6,343 nt of DNA from contig DAIOVG010000157.1 of assembly GCA_036759125.1 (NCBI GenBank), positions 1-6,343 of the forward strand, given 5' to 3'. The stretch comes from CAXXOK01 sp036759125. GTDB lineage: Bacteria; Bacillota; Clostridia; Christensenellales; Aristaeellaceae. Below the pieces are notes generated by a model that saw nothing but the letters and a program-made list of their open reading frames with translations, was not told the DNA's origin and did no database searches. A program made the translations under genes and the position numbers. Below, in pieces: positions 1 through 5,942 of this stretch (within the stretch, counting starts at the first letter, position 1; every line of letters starts with the position of its first letter).

Positions 1-233
1 TCGCCGTGGCGGAAGGCTATCTGGTGAAGGACGGCAAGATCACCACGCCCGTTCGCGGCGCATCGCTGATCGGCAAAGGCGCGGACATCCTGATGAAGAT
101 CGACCGCGTCGGCAAGGAAATGACCATGGACCAGGGCATGTGCGGCAGCTCGTCGGGCAGCGTGCCCACCAACGTCGGCCAGCCGATGATCCGCGTATCT
201 GAAATGACCGTCGGCGGCAGAGCGAAGGAGTGA
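1..233 (+). CDS. tldD: TldD-type metallopeptidase subunit, C-terminal end only (5' part outside window)
   Basis: The window opens inside this gene. Codon boundaries fall at positions 3 and 6, and about 76 residues remain before the TGA at 231-233. The visible part contains GYLVKDGKI, a run through KGADILMKIDRVGKEM, GMCGSSSGSVPTNVGQP and a closing SEMTVGG, which is the usual C-terminal pattern of TldD. In the known family TldD carries the HExxxH zinc site and pairs with TldE/PmbA to cleave unfolded peptides inside the complex; examples are processing of microcin B17 and degradation of the CcdA antitoxin in E. coli. The zinc motif would lie upstream of the window, so catalytic competence cannot be judged. 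The adjacent pmbA-type gene on the same strand, about 5 bp downstream, supports the TldD assignment rather than a second PmbA copy. The GTG at 6 is an internal codon, not a start. Confidence 0.88.
   Translation, partial: AVAEGYLVKDGKITTPVRGASLIGKGADILMKIDRVGKEMTMDQGMCGSSSGSVPTNVGQPMIRVSEMTVGGRAKE
225..230 (+). promoter_or_regulatory. Ribosome binding site that decides the pmbA start
   Basis: AAGGAG at 225-230 lies in the last codons of tldD. It is 8 nt before the ATG at 239, an ideal spacing. It overlaps the first base of the in-frame GTG at 230, so that GTG cannot use it. The ATG is therefore preferred, and pmbA translation is probably coupled to termination of tldD. Confidence 0.7.
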
Positions 234-238
234 GCGAA

Positions 239-1573
239 ATGGAATTGAATGTATTTTTAGATCAATTGTTTGCAAAGGCGAAGGACGCCGGGCTGGAAGC
301 CGCCGAGGCCTATGTGGCCGAGGACGAAAGCTTCCGCGCCATGGTGACCGACGGCGAAATCACCCAGTATTCGTCCAACCTCACCAAGGGGCTTTCCCTG
401 CGGGTGAAGGTCAACGGCAAGATCGGCTACGCCTCCACCGAGGCGTTTGACGAGGACGCCGTTGGCTGGCTTCTAAACAGCGCGGTCGACTCCGCCGTGC
501 TCTGCGAAGACACGTCCGAGCAGTTCATCTACGATGGCAAGGAGCAAAACGCGGTGTTGCATCTGGAGGATGATCCCGGCGACCCGGGCGATAAGCTGCA
601 GTTTGTGCTGGACTCCGAAAAAGCCGCCAAGGATGCCGACGAGCGCGTCTACAAAGTGGGCTACAACACCATCATCACCAGCAAGGAAAGCGTTCGCATC
701 GTCAACACCTACGGTATGGACAAGCAATTTACCGCCACCTACGGCATCGCGTACCTGATGCCCCTGGCCAAGGATGGCGAGTCCAACACGTCCGGCATCG
801 CCATTCAGATCGGGCGCGGCTTCAAAGCGCTTGACGCCAAAAAGCTCGGCGCGGAAGCGGCCAAGGATGCCATCTCAATGCTGCACGCGTCGCCCGTTCC
901 CTCGGGGCAGTACCGCGTGATTCTCAACCCCCGCGCCATGGCGGATCTGCTGGGTGTGTTCGCGGATGCGTTCTCCGCTGAGAACGTGCAAAAAGGGCTT
1001 TCGGTCTATCAGGGCAAGCTGGGCGAAACCGTCGCGGCAACCAACGTAACGCTGATGGACGATTCCCTGCTTTCGCAGGGCATCGCGTCCCGCCCGTTCG
1101 ATGCCGAGGGCGTACCCGGCGGCACGCATGCGCTGATTGAAAACGGCGTGCTCAAAACCTTCCTGCACAACCTGAAAACCGCCAAGAAGGACGGCGTCAA
1201 GTCCACCGGCAACGCCAGCAAGGCCGGGTATTCCGCGCCGATCCGCATTGCGCCGACGAACCTCTACATCAAGCCCGGCGAAACCGGGTACGACGATATG
1301 CTCGCAGCCATGGGCGACGGCCTGGTGATTACCGAGGTTTCCGGCTTGCACGCAGGCGCTGATGCCGTCAGCGGCGATTTTTCGCTTCTGTCCAAGGGCT
1401 TTCTCATTAAAAACGGCAAGGTGGAACGCCCTGTGGAACAGATCACCATCGCGGGTAACTTCTACAAAATGCTAAGCGAGGTCCGCACCGTTGGCTCCGA
1501 CCTCACCTTCCCGGAAGGGTCTGTCGGCTCTCCGAGTATCGACGTTGGCAAGCTCAGCGTGGCCGGCAACTAA
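239..1573 (+). CDS. pmbA: TldE/PmbA-type subunit of the TldD/TldE peptidase
   Basis: This is a full-length protein of 444 residues from the ATG at 239; the family is usually about 440-450. The open frame extends three codons upstream to a GTG at 230, but the ribosome binding site fits the ATG. Family features include the N-terminal AAEAYVAEDESFRAMVTDGEI region, the central SGQYRVILNPRAMADLLGVF block followed by FSAENVQKGLS, the PGGTHALIENGVLKTFLHN block, STGNASKAGYSAP, and the C-terminal VSGLHAGADAVSGDFSLLSKGFLI. No HExxxH motif is present, as expected for TldE, the non-metal partner of the pair. In established systems TldD and TldE form a cytosolic hetero-complex that degrades unfolded peptides and can mature ribosomally made peptides. 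No such peptide precursor is seen here, so its substrate is unknown. It follows tldD by 5 bp in one operon and ends at a strong hairpin. Confidence 0.93.
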   Translation: MELNVFLDQLFAKAKDAGLEAAEAYVAEDESFRAMVTDGEITQYSSNLTKGLSLRVKVNGKIGYASTEAFDEDAVGWLLNSAVDSAVLCEDTSEQFIYDGKEQNAVLHLEDDPGDPGDKLQFVLDSEKAAKDADERVYKVGYNTIITSKESVRIVNTYGMDKQFTATYGIAYLMPLAKDGESNTSGIAIQIGRGFKALDAKKLGAEAAKDAISMLHASPVPSGQYRVILNPRAMADLLGVFADAFSAENVQKGLSVYQGKLGETVAATNVTLMDDSLLSQGIASRPFDAEGVPGGTHALIENGVLKTFLHNLKTAKKDGVKSTGNASKAGYSAPIRIAPTNLYIKPGETGYDDMLAAMGDGLVITEVSGLHAGADAVSGDFSLLSKGFLIKNGKVERPVEQITIAGNFYKMLSEVRTVGSDLTFPEGSVGSPSIDVGKLSVAGN

Positions 1574-1603
1574 GCATTCTTGGTTCACTACCATCCTTAA
1601 GGT

Positions 1604-1635
1604 AAAAAACAGCCCGCGAAAGCGGGCTGTTTTTT
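1604..1635. terminator. Bidirectional intrinsic terminator between convergent operons
   Basis: A perfect 9-bp GC-rich stem pairs 1609-1617 (ACAGCCCGC) with 1622-1630 (GCGGGCTGT), closed by a GAAA tetraloop at 1618-1621. It is flanked by an A run on the left and a T run on the right (1604-1608 and 1631-1635), so it works as a rho-independent terminator in both directions. It serves tldD-pmbA coming from the left and the ABC-permease operon coming from the right. A second weaker AT-rich hairpin (1643-1650 with 1658-1665) spans the permease stop codon. Confidence 0.92.
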
Positions 1636-1649
1636 ATACCGTGAAAAAG

Positions 1650-2504
1650 CTACGCTTGCTTTTTCGTCATGTGGACAAGTGACAACAGGAAGAACAACAC
1701 CCCGACGCCCGCGAGGATCAGCAGGCTGCCGTACACGGGGAAGGGCGTATCTCCGAAAAAGTACTGTATGCCCATGGTGCGGTTGATTTCCGTAAGCGAA
1801 GCGGCGGGTATGAAGTCGGTATATTTCGCCATCGTGGATTCGGTTAGGATCTGCCGCAGAATGACCACCGCGTGCGAGGTCGGGAAGAGCTTGATCACCC
1901 ATTGAACGCTCTCAGGCAGCACCCCGATGGGGATGTAGATGCCTGTCACAAAGCCGATCAGCGTCCCCAGCACCGTGGACGCCGTGGAAAACGACGTATC
2001 CGTGGAGAAGAACGCCGCGAAGAAAAACACCATCGTCGTGTTGCAAAACCCGGCCAGGAGCAGCACCAGAAGGACTTTGCCGTAGTTGAGCAGGCTGATT
2101 ATGCTGCCGCCCTGCGCCAGGATGTAGACCTGCGCCACCAGCAGCGTGATGACCGACATGATATACCCGATGATGAACGCCGAGAAGATATACCCGGCCA
2201 TCAGCTTCCAGCGGCGGATGGGGGAGGTCAGAAAATCTTTGATGATCTGCTTGGACTTATCATCCACCATCACGCCGAACGCGCCCATCGCGGTGGTGAT
2301 GGAGGTGATGGACACAAGCCCCGCAACCAGCCAGCGGTCTACCAGGAGGCGCGAATCGGGGAACTGCTCCAGGTAGGAGGCCATATTGTTGCCAAGAAAC
2401 AGCGCGTACAGGCCGATGATGATCAGCGAGGCGAGCAGGGAGAAGAACACCGCGGCTTTATCGCGGAAGAAAACCTTCAGGTTGCGGCCGGCGAAAGCGA
2501 TCAT
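1650..2504 (-). CDS. ABC-2 type transporter permease (DrrB-like)
   Basis: This 284-residue membrane protein has about six hydrophobic segments, near residues 19-38, 59-80, 103-130, 142-167, 173-195 and 257-278. Residues 91-104 (FLTSPIRRWKLMAG) and the GIYIPIGVLPESVQWVIKLFP stretch near 188-208, followed by LRQIL, are typical of ABC-2 exporter permeases of the drug, polysaccharide or lipid export type. The start is an ATG at 2502-2504 that overlaps the ATPase stop codon as ATGA. An AAGGAG (2513-2518 on the complement) sits 8 nt upstream. With the upstream ATPase it would form an exporter in the cell membrane, probably two copies of each subunit. The substrate cannot be told from sequence; multidrug or antibiotic export is common in the family but unproven here. 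It ends just before the shared bidirectional terminator. Confidence 0.9.
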   Translation of the reverse strand: MIAFAGRNLKVFFRDKAAVFFSLLASLIIIGLYALFLGNNMASYLEQFPDSRLLVDRWLVAGLVSITSITTAMGAFGVMVDDKSKQIIKDFLTSPIRRWKLMAGYIFSAFIIGYIMSVITLLVAQVYILAQGGSIISLLNYGKVLLVLLLAGFCNTTMVFFFAAFFSTDTSFSTASTVLGTLIGFVTGIYIPIGVLPESVQWVIKLFPTSHAVVILRQILTESTMAKYTDFIPAASLTEINRTMGIQYFFGDTPFPVYGSLLILAGVGVLFFLLSLVHMTKKQA

Positions 2505-3415
2505 TCTCTCAGCTCCTTTCCCGTGATGCCCAGGAAGGCCTCGTCCATCGAGCCGACGGTTACCTCGAAGCCCTTCAGATGCTCGCGGCAGCCTTCGATG
2601 ATAGGCAGCGCCGCCAGGGTGTTTTCGATGCCGATGATCAGGTTGTCGGCAACCTGCGTATAGCTGATTTTGGTATCGGCCAGGTACGCCTTGACGGCAT
2701 CCATATCCAGGCAGTGCAGGTACAGCTTATCGTTGGCGTAACGCTCGCAAAGCTCCGTGGGCGTGCCCTTGGCGGCAATCCTGCCGTCGTCGATAACGAT
2801 GACATAATCCGCGCCGTCGGCTTCTTCCATGTAGTGGGTGGTGAGAAACACGGTCATGCCGGTGGTTCTTTGCAAATCCAGAATGGTATCCCACACGGCC
2901 TTGCGGGTGTGGGGATCCAGCCCGGTCGTCGGCTCATCCAGAAACAAGATTTCCGGCTGGGTGACCAGCGCGCGGGCGATATCAGCGCGCCTGCGCTGCC
3001 CGCCGGAGAGCTTGCCGTAACGCCGGTCGGCGAACGTTTCAATGCTCACGGCGGCGATCGCCTGCTCCACAGCGCTTTTGAGCGCCTGGCCGGTCAGGCC
3101 GTACAGCGAGCCGCGCACCGCCAGGTTCTCCCGCACGGTCAGGAGCTTATCTAAAAGTCCGTCCTGGAACACCACGCCGATGGAATTGCGGATGCCGTCG
3201 TCCTGTTTGCCCAGGGTAAATCCGTTCACCTGTACGCTGCCGCCGTTTGGCTGCAGGAAGGTGCAGATCATGTTGATGGTGGTCGACTTCCCCGCGCCGT
3301 TTGGGCCCAGAAAGGCAAACAGCCTTCCCTTTTCCACAAAAAAGCTGATGTCTTTGACGGCCTGCACGTCGCCGTAGGATTTGCTCAGATGGTCGACCTG
3401 AATGATATGGTCCAA
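2501..3415 (-). CDS. ABC transporter ATP-binding protein (DrrA/CcmA-like)
   Basis: This 304-residue nucleotide-binding subunit has all catalytic motifs intact: Walker A GPNGAGKST at 37-45, Q-loop Gln84 in VVFQD, signature LSGGQ at 136-140, Walker B ILFLDEP at 156-162 with Glu161, D-loop GLD near 165-167, and H-loop His194. The roughly 80 residues after the ATPase core, ending in VGSMDEAFLGITGKE, form the C-terminal extension common in DrrA-type exporters; that ending is the usual family signature. The start is TTG at 3413-3415, chosen because AGGAGG lies 7 nt upstream and no better ATG or GTG fits. The gene begins 11 bp after proA, and its ribosome binding site overlaps the proA stop codon, so the two are probably co-transcribed and translationally coupled. 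Its stop overlaps the permease ATG. It should energise export by the permease at the inner face of the membrane. Confidence 0.94.
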   Translation of the reverse strand: MDHIIQVDHLSKSYGDVQAVKDISFFVEKGRLFAFLGPNGAGKSTTINMICTFLQPNGGSVQVNGFTLGKQDDGIRNSIGVVFQDGLLDKLLTVRENLAVRGSLYGLTGQALKSAVEQAIAAVSIETFADRRYGKLSGGQRRRADIARALVTQPEILFLDEPTTGLDPHTRKAVWDTILDLQRTTGMTVFLTTHYMEEADGADYVIVIDDGRIAAKGTPTELCERYANDKLYLHCLDMDAVKAYLADTKISYTQVADNLIIGIENTLAALPIIEGCREHLKGFEVTVGSMDEAFLGITGKELRE

Positions 3416-3422
3416 ATTGAAT

Positions 3423-3428
3423 CCTCCT
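3423..3428 (-). promoter_or_regulatory. Ribosome binding site supporting the TTG start of the ATPase
   Basis: On the minus strand AGGAGG occupies 3428-3423, 7 nt before the TTG at 3415. It shares two bases with the proA stop codon (TAG, 3429-3427), so ribosomes finishing proA are placed on this site. Confidence 0.8.
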
Positions 3429-4719
3429 ATAGGTCCAGGGGCCGGTGAATGAGCGGCGTTTTGCCGTCGTTGATATCGGCCAGGGTGTGGCCCTTGCCGA
3501 AAAGCTTGTATTTATAGGTGCACAGGCCTTCCAGCCCCATCGGGCCTCTGGCGTGCAGCTTGCCGGTGGCGATGCCCACCTCCGCGCCCAGCCCGAACAT
3601 AAACCCGTCGGCCAGCTGCGTGGAGCAGTTGGCAAACACGTCCGCGCTGTCCACCAGCGCCATGAAGCGCTCAATCGCCTGCGCATCCTTGGAGACAATG
3701 CTGTCGGTATGCCCGGAGCCGTAGGTGTTGATGTGGTCAATCGCTTCGTCGAGGCTGCCCACAATCTTCACCGACAGGATGGCGTCCAGATACTCGGTGG
3801 CCCAATCCTCATCCGTGGCGTGCTTGCACTCAATCAGGGCGAAGGTTTCGTCGTCGCCGCGGATTTCCACGTTCTTGGTTTTCAGCGCTACGGCCGCGAC
3901 GGGCAGAAAGTTTCTGGCGCAGTCCCTGTGCACCAGCAGGGATTCGGCTGTATTGCACACGGAGAAGCGATAGGCCTTGGAATCGAGCGTCACTTTCAGC
4001 GCCGTATCCAAATCGGCCGCCTTGTCTACGTATACATGGCAAATGCCGTCGGCATGGCCGAGCACGGGGATGTTGGAATTGTCCATGATGTAGCGCACAA
4101 AGGCCTTGGAGCCGCGCGGGATGATGAGGTCGATGCAGTCGTCCTGCTTGAGCATGGCACTCACGTCCTCGCGGGTTTGCAATAGCTGGCACCAGCCGTC
4201 GGGGATTCCGGCCTGCCGGGTGCCTTTCATAATGGCCTTGTACAACGCTTGGTTGGTGCGCGTGGCCTCGCGTCCGCCCTTGAGCAGCACGGCGTTGCCG
4301 GACTTCAGACACAGCGAGGAAATCTGCACCAGGGCGTCGGGACGGCTTTCAAAAATTACGCCGATCACGCCGATGGCGCAGGATACGCGGTACAGCTTCA
4401 GGCCCTCGGCCAGCTCGTTGGCATACTGCACCTTGCCCAGCGGGTCAGGCAGATCGGCCAGGGCATTCAGACCGTCGATCACGCGCTCGGCCTTGGACTC
4501 CGAAAACTTCAGGCGGCTCAGCAGCGGCGCGGCCAGCTTTTCCTCGGCGGCTTGCTGCAAATCCAGCTCGTTGGCGGCAAAAATCTCCGCCAGATCGGCC
4601 CGGATGCTCCGGGCAATGGCGGTCAGCGCCGCGTTGCGCTGTGTGAGCGGCAGCGTGGATAATTGTAGACCCGCACGACGTGCGTCCTGTGCCATGGTAC
4701 GGATCGAAGCATCAGACAT
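3427..4719 (-). CDS. proA: Gamma-glutamyl phosphate reductase (glutamate-5-semialdehyde dehydrogenase)
   Basis: This 430-residue protein has the family's usual length and an intact reading frame. It catalyses NADPH-dependent reduction of gamma-glutamyl phosphate to glutamate-5-semialdehyde, the second step of proline synthesis, in the cytosol. Visible signatures are FESRPDA (123-129), LKGGREA (146-152), PRGSK (201-205), the catalytic Cys255 in SVCNTAESLLVH, GSGHTDSIVS (334-343), and GLGAEVGIATGKLHARGPMGLEGL (376-399). The LGHADGICHVYVDKAADLD stretch (220-238) resembles the form seen in cyanobacterial ProA and the reductase half of plant P5CS. Ser253-Val254 before the cysteine replaces the commoner Ala-Ala. 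The ATG at 4717-4719 has GGAGG 8 nt upstream and a strong promoter close by. Its normal partner proB (glutamate 5-kinase) is not on either side in this window; instead proA leads an operon with an ABC exporter. Confidence 0.96.
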   Translation of the reverse strand: MSDASIRTMAQDARRAGLQLSTLPLTQRNAALTAIARSIRADLAEIFAANELDLQQAAEEKLAAPLLSRLKFSESKAERVIDGLNALADLPDPLGKVQYANELAEGLKLYRVSCAIGVIGVIFESRPDALVQISSLCLKSGNAVLLKGGREATRTNQALYKAIMKGTRQAGIPDGWCQLLQTREDVSAMLKQDDCIDLIIPRGSKAFVRYIMDNSNIPVLGHADGICHVYVDKAADLDTALKVTLDSKAYRFSVCNTAESLLVHRDCARNFLPVAAVALKTKNVEIRGDDETFALIECKHATDEDWATEYLDAILSVKIVGSLDEAIDHINTYGSGHTDSIVSKDAQAIERFMALVDSADVFANCSTQLADGFMFGLGAEVGIATGKLHARGPMGLEGLCTYKYKLFGKGHTLADINDGKTPLIHRPLDL

Positions 4720-4727
4720 AAAAGGTA

Positions 4728-4733
4728 CCTCCT
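4728..4733 (-). promoter_or_regulatory. proA ribosome binding site
   Basis: The minus strand reads GAGGAGGT over 4734-4727, with the AGGAGG core 8 nt before the proA ATG. It is a near-perfect match to the anti-Shine-Dalgarno sequence and confirms the start. Confidence 0.85.
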
Positions 4734-4748
4734 CAAAGGTTTGTGTTC

Positions 4749-4777
4749 ATTATAGAGTAGGGCTTCCATCTTTGCAA
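4749..4777 (-). promoter_or_regulatory. Housekeeping-sigma promoter for the proA-ABC operon
   Basis: On the minus strand a consensus -10 TATAAT (4754-4749) lies 17 bp from a -35-like TTGCAA (4777-4772; 4 of 6 match to TTGACA). Transcription would start near 4742, giving a short leader of about 23 nt that contains just the ribosome binding site, so no attenuator or T-box fits in front of proA. The region is AT-rich compared with its neighbours. Confidence 0.78.
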
Positions 4778-4799
4778 CACGACTTAGTTATGCTATAAT
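4772..4799 (+). promoter_or_regulatory. Extended -10 promoter for smpB, divergent from proA
   Basis: TGCTATAAT at 4791-4799 is a consensus -10 (TATAAT, 4794-4799) with the extended TGn motif. A TTGCAA at 4772-4777 lies 16 bp upstream and can act as -35. The predicted start near 4806 gives a leader of roughly 50 nt before the GTG at 4859. The -35 hexamer is self-complementary and is the same one used by the proA promoter on the other strand. Confidence 0.75.
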
Positions 4800-4844
4800 G
4801 AGATGTGTGTTAAACTTCGGTGAGACACGCATACGATCAACGCA

Positions 4845-4851
4845 GGGGAGG
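4845..4851 (+). promoter_or_regulatory. Ribosome binding site deciding the smpB start
   Basis: GGGGAGG at 4845-4851 is 7 nt before the GTG at 4859. The in-frame GTG at 4820 has no such site before it, so the shorter protein is preferred. Confidence 0.8.
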
Positions 4852-4858
4852 AAGCTTT

Positions 4859-5320
4859 GTGCCGCGGCAAAAAGGCATTAAGCCCATCGCCCACAACAAG
4901 AAAGCCTTTCACGATTACTTCGTGGAAGACCGGTATGAATGTGGGATGAGTTTACGCGGTACAGAGGTGAAAAGCGTACGCGACGGGCGAATTAACTTAA
5001 AAGAGAGTTTCTGCATGGTGCGGGGCGGCGAGATTTTCGCCGAGGGAATGCACATCAGCCCGTATAAAGAGGGCAGCTTGTTCAATTCCGATCCGCTGCG
5101 CCCCAAGAAGCTTCTCATGCACCGCAACGAGATCCTCAAGCTCCAGGGCCTGGTGAGCCGCAAGGGCTACGCGCTGATTCCCCTGAAAGTGTACCTTAAG
5201 GACGGACTCGTGAAGCTTGAGCTCGGCGTATGCCGGGGCAAGCAACTGCACGACAAGCGCGACAGCGAAGCGGCCCGCGACGCTCAGCGCGAAATGGAAC
5301 GGGCTTTTAAGTCCACATAA
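4859..5320 (+). CDS. smpB: SsrA-binding protein SmpB
   Basis: This 153-residue basic protein begins at the GTG at 4859; the family is typically 150-160. It binds the tRNA-like domain of tmRNA, brings Ala-tmRNA to stalled ribosomes and is required for trans-translation. Family motifs are IAHNKKAFHDYFVEDRYECG (10-29), GTEVKSVRDGRINLKESF (34-51), AEGMHISPYKEGS (61-73), RPKKLLMHRNEI (81-92) and GKQLHDKRDSEAARDAQREM (127-146). The Lys/Arg-rich C-terminal tail, which in known SmpB enters the mRNA channel of the 30S subunit, is complete. Starting at the GTG at 4820 would add 13 residues not typical of the family and without a ribosome binding site. Its partner RNA gene ssrA lies about 200 bp downstream on the same strand. 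The common Firmicute neighbours secG and rnr are not here; proA is divergent instead. Confidence 0.96.
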   Translation: MPRQKGIKPIAHNKKAFHDYFVEDRYECGMSLRGTEVKSVRDGRINLKESFCMVRGGEIFAEGMHISPYKEGSLFNSDPLRPKKLLMHRNEILKLQGLVSRKGYALIPLKVYLKDGLVKLELGVCRGKQLHDKRDSEAARDAQREMERAFKST

Positions 5321-5366
5321 ACACCGACTCAATCCCGCACAGCCTGGCAATCTGATTTCCGCCATC

Positions 5367-5424
5367 TTGGGTTTTCGCAATCCTTGACGTAGCACTGCTG
5401 CTACTTCGGATTTTGTAAACCCAA
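5367..5424. repeat. Long imperfect palindrome in the smpB-ssrA spacer
   Basis: Three stems nest around the CTGC at 5395-5398: GTAGCA/TGCTAC (5389-5394 with 5399-5404), AATCC/GGATT (5379-5383 with 5408-5412) and TTGGGTTT/AAACCCAA (5367-5374 with 5417-5424), separated by small internal loops. All arms are perfect complements, so a 58-nt hairpin is likely in RNA from either strand. It lacks a T run directly after the stem, so it is not a classic terminator. It could be a dispersed palindromic intergenic element, an RNA processing site between smpB and ssrA, or a weak attenuator. The rest of the 5321-5524 spacer shows no gene. Confidence 0.7.
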
Positions 5425-5496
5425 CCTGACAAAAATCCGCTTCGCCATTCTGCACGTTCTTCAGTCGTCGTTTATGCAAGGACAGTACACAGTATC

Positions 5497-5505
5497 TGTT
5501 ACGAT
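5497..5505 (+). promoter_or_regulatory. Possible weak -10 region for ssrA
   Basis: TGTTACGAT at 5497-5505 resembles an extended -10 (TGn plus TACGAT, 4 of 6 to consensus) 19 bp before the mature tmRNA 5' end. No good -35 is seen at 16-18 bp upstream. The tmRNA could equally be read from the smpB promoter and cut out by RNases. Confidence 0.25.
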
Positions 5506-5524
5506 CACAACCCACTACCTTCAT

Positions 5525-5871
5525 GGGGATGTTCCGGTTTCGACGGGGGTTATTGAAGGTCGGGAAAGCGAGCTGCGGCCCTGAACCGCATAAAAACGGG
5601 AACAAAAACGAACTGACAATAATCAGTTAGCTTTCGCGGCTTAATGCTGCGCGTCGACCCAAGCTGCCTACGAACTTGGTCATCGGCGTCATTAACGTAG
5701 GGAACGAGCACCGCCAAAGCTATGAGGCCTTGCCCGTAATCATGAAGCTACCGAAGGCTTAAGCCCGTCAAGCGGCGTCTGCCAACGGGAATTCTAAATG
5801 CTCGACTGCGCTCGGAGAAAACCTGACAATCAAGCTTTCGGACAGGGGTTCGACTCCCCTCATCTCCACCA
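5525..5871 (+). ncRNA. ssrA: Transfer-messenger RNA (tmRNA, one-piece)
   Basis: This 347-nt gene has both tRNA-like ends. The 5' GGGGATG (5525-5531) pairs with CATCTCC (5861-5867) as a 7-bp acceptor stem, followed by discriminator A and an encoded CCA (5869-5871). The 5' part has the conserved GGTTTCGACGGGG stretch. The T arm is AGGGG-TTCGACT-CCCCT at 5844-5860. The tag frame ends with codons for DNNQLAFAA at 5615-5641 and a TAA stop at 5642-5644. The stop sits in the loop of a helix-5-like hairpin (5635-5640 with 5646-5651), as in other tmRNAs. The frame is open only from 5594, after an in-frame TAA at 5591. The resume codon is uncertain: ACT 5612 or GAC 5615 are likely, each with an A four bases upstream. 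With SmpB this RNA rescues stalled ribosomes and tags the product for proteolysis. Confidence 0.95.
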
Positions 5872-5875
5872 TCGC

Positions 5876-5909
5876 AAACGCCTATGTAATAAGGATTACA
5901 TAGGCGTTT
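5876..5909 (+). terminator. Hairpin terminator after ssrA
   Basis: A perfect 15-bp inverted repeat (5876-5890 with 5895-5909) with an AAGG loop begins 4 nt after the tmRNA CCA end. The downstream tract is only moderately T-rich (GTTTCTCTT), but the closing TTT of the stem adds to it. It probably ends ssrA transcription and leaves a short 3' tail for trimming. Confidence 0.78.
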
Positions 5910-5920
5910 CTCTTAATTGA

Positions 5921-5942
5921 TACCACACTTATTACCACACTT
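5921..5942. repeat. Two direct copies of TACCACACTT
   Basis: The 10-bp sequence TACCACACTT occurs at 5921-5930 and again at 5933-5942, exactly 12 bp apart, about 50 bp past the tmRNA 3' end. Short direct repeats next to an ssrA integration site can be arm-type integrase sites, but no integrase is visible, so this role is only a guess. Confidence 0.5.

Noticed and set aside
1872..2663. 263-codon open frame on the plus strand
   Set aside because: It lies antisense to the permease and ATPase genes, is rich in His, Arg, Gln and Asp as antisense GC-rich frames are, and has no ribosome binding site; the minus-strand frames carry clear ABC motifs.
3445..4185. 246-codon open frame antisense to proA
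   Set aside because: Shadow of proA; the minus-strand product has the complete ProA signatures and start signals.
4820..4858. N-terminal extension of SmpB from GTG 4820
   Set aside because: There is no ribosome binding site before 4820, the 13 added residues are unlike the family, and GGGGAGG is well placed for GTG 4859.
5384..5417. Promoter with TTGACG as -35 in the smpB-ssrA spacer
   Set aside because: No acceptable -10 lies 16-18 bp downstream; the best candidate is 22 bp away, and the TTGACG is part of the palindrome's internal loop.
4997..5605. 202-codon open frame on the minus strand
   Set aside because: It runs antisense through smpB, the palindromic spacer and into the tmRNA 5' end; it has no family resemblance and is best explained by GC-rich coding shadow plus the repeat element.
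5921..5942. CRISPR-like repeat
   Set aside because: Only two 10-bp copies with a 2-bp gap; no repeat-spacer array and no cas genes.
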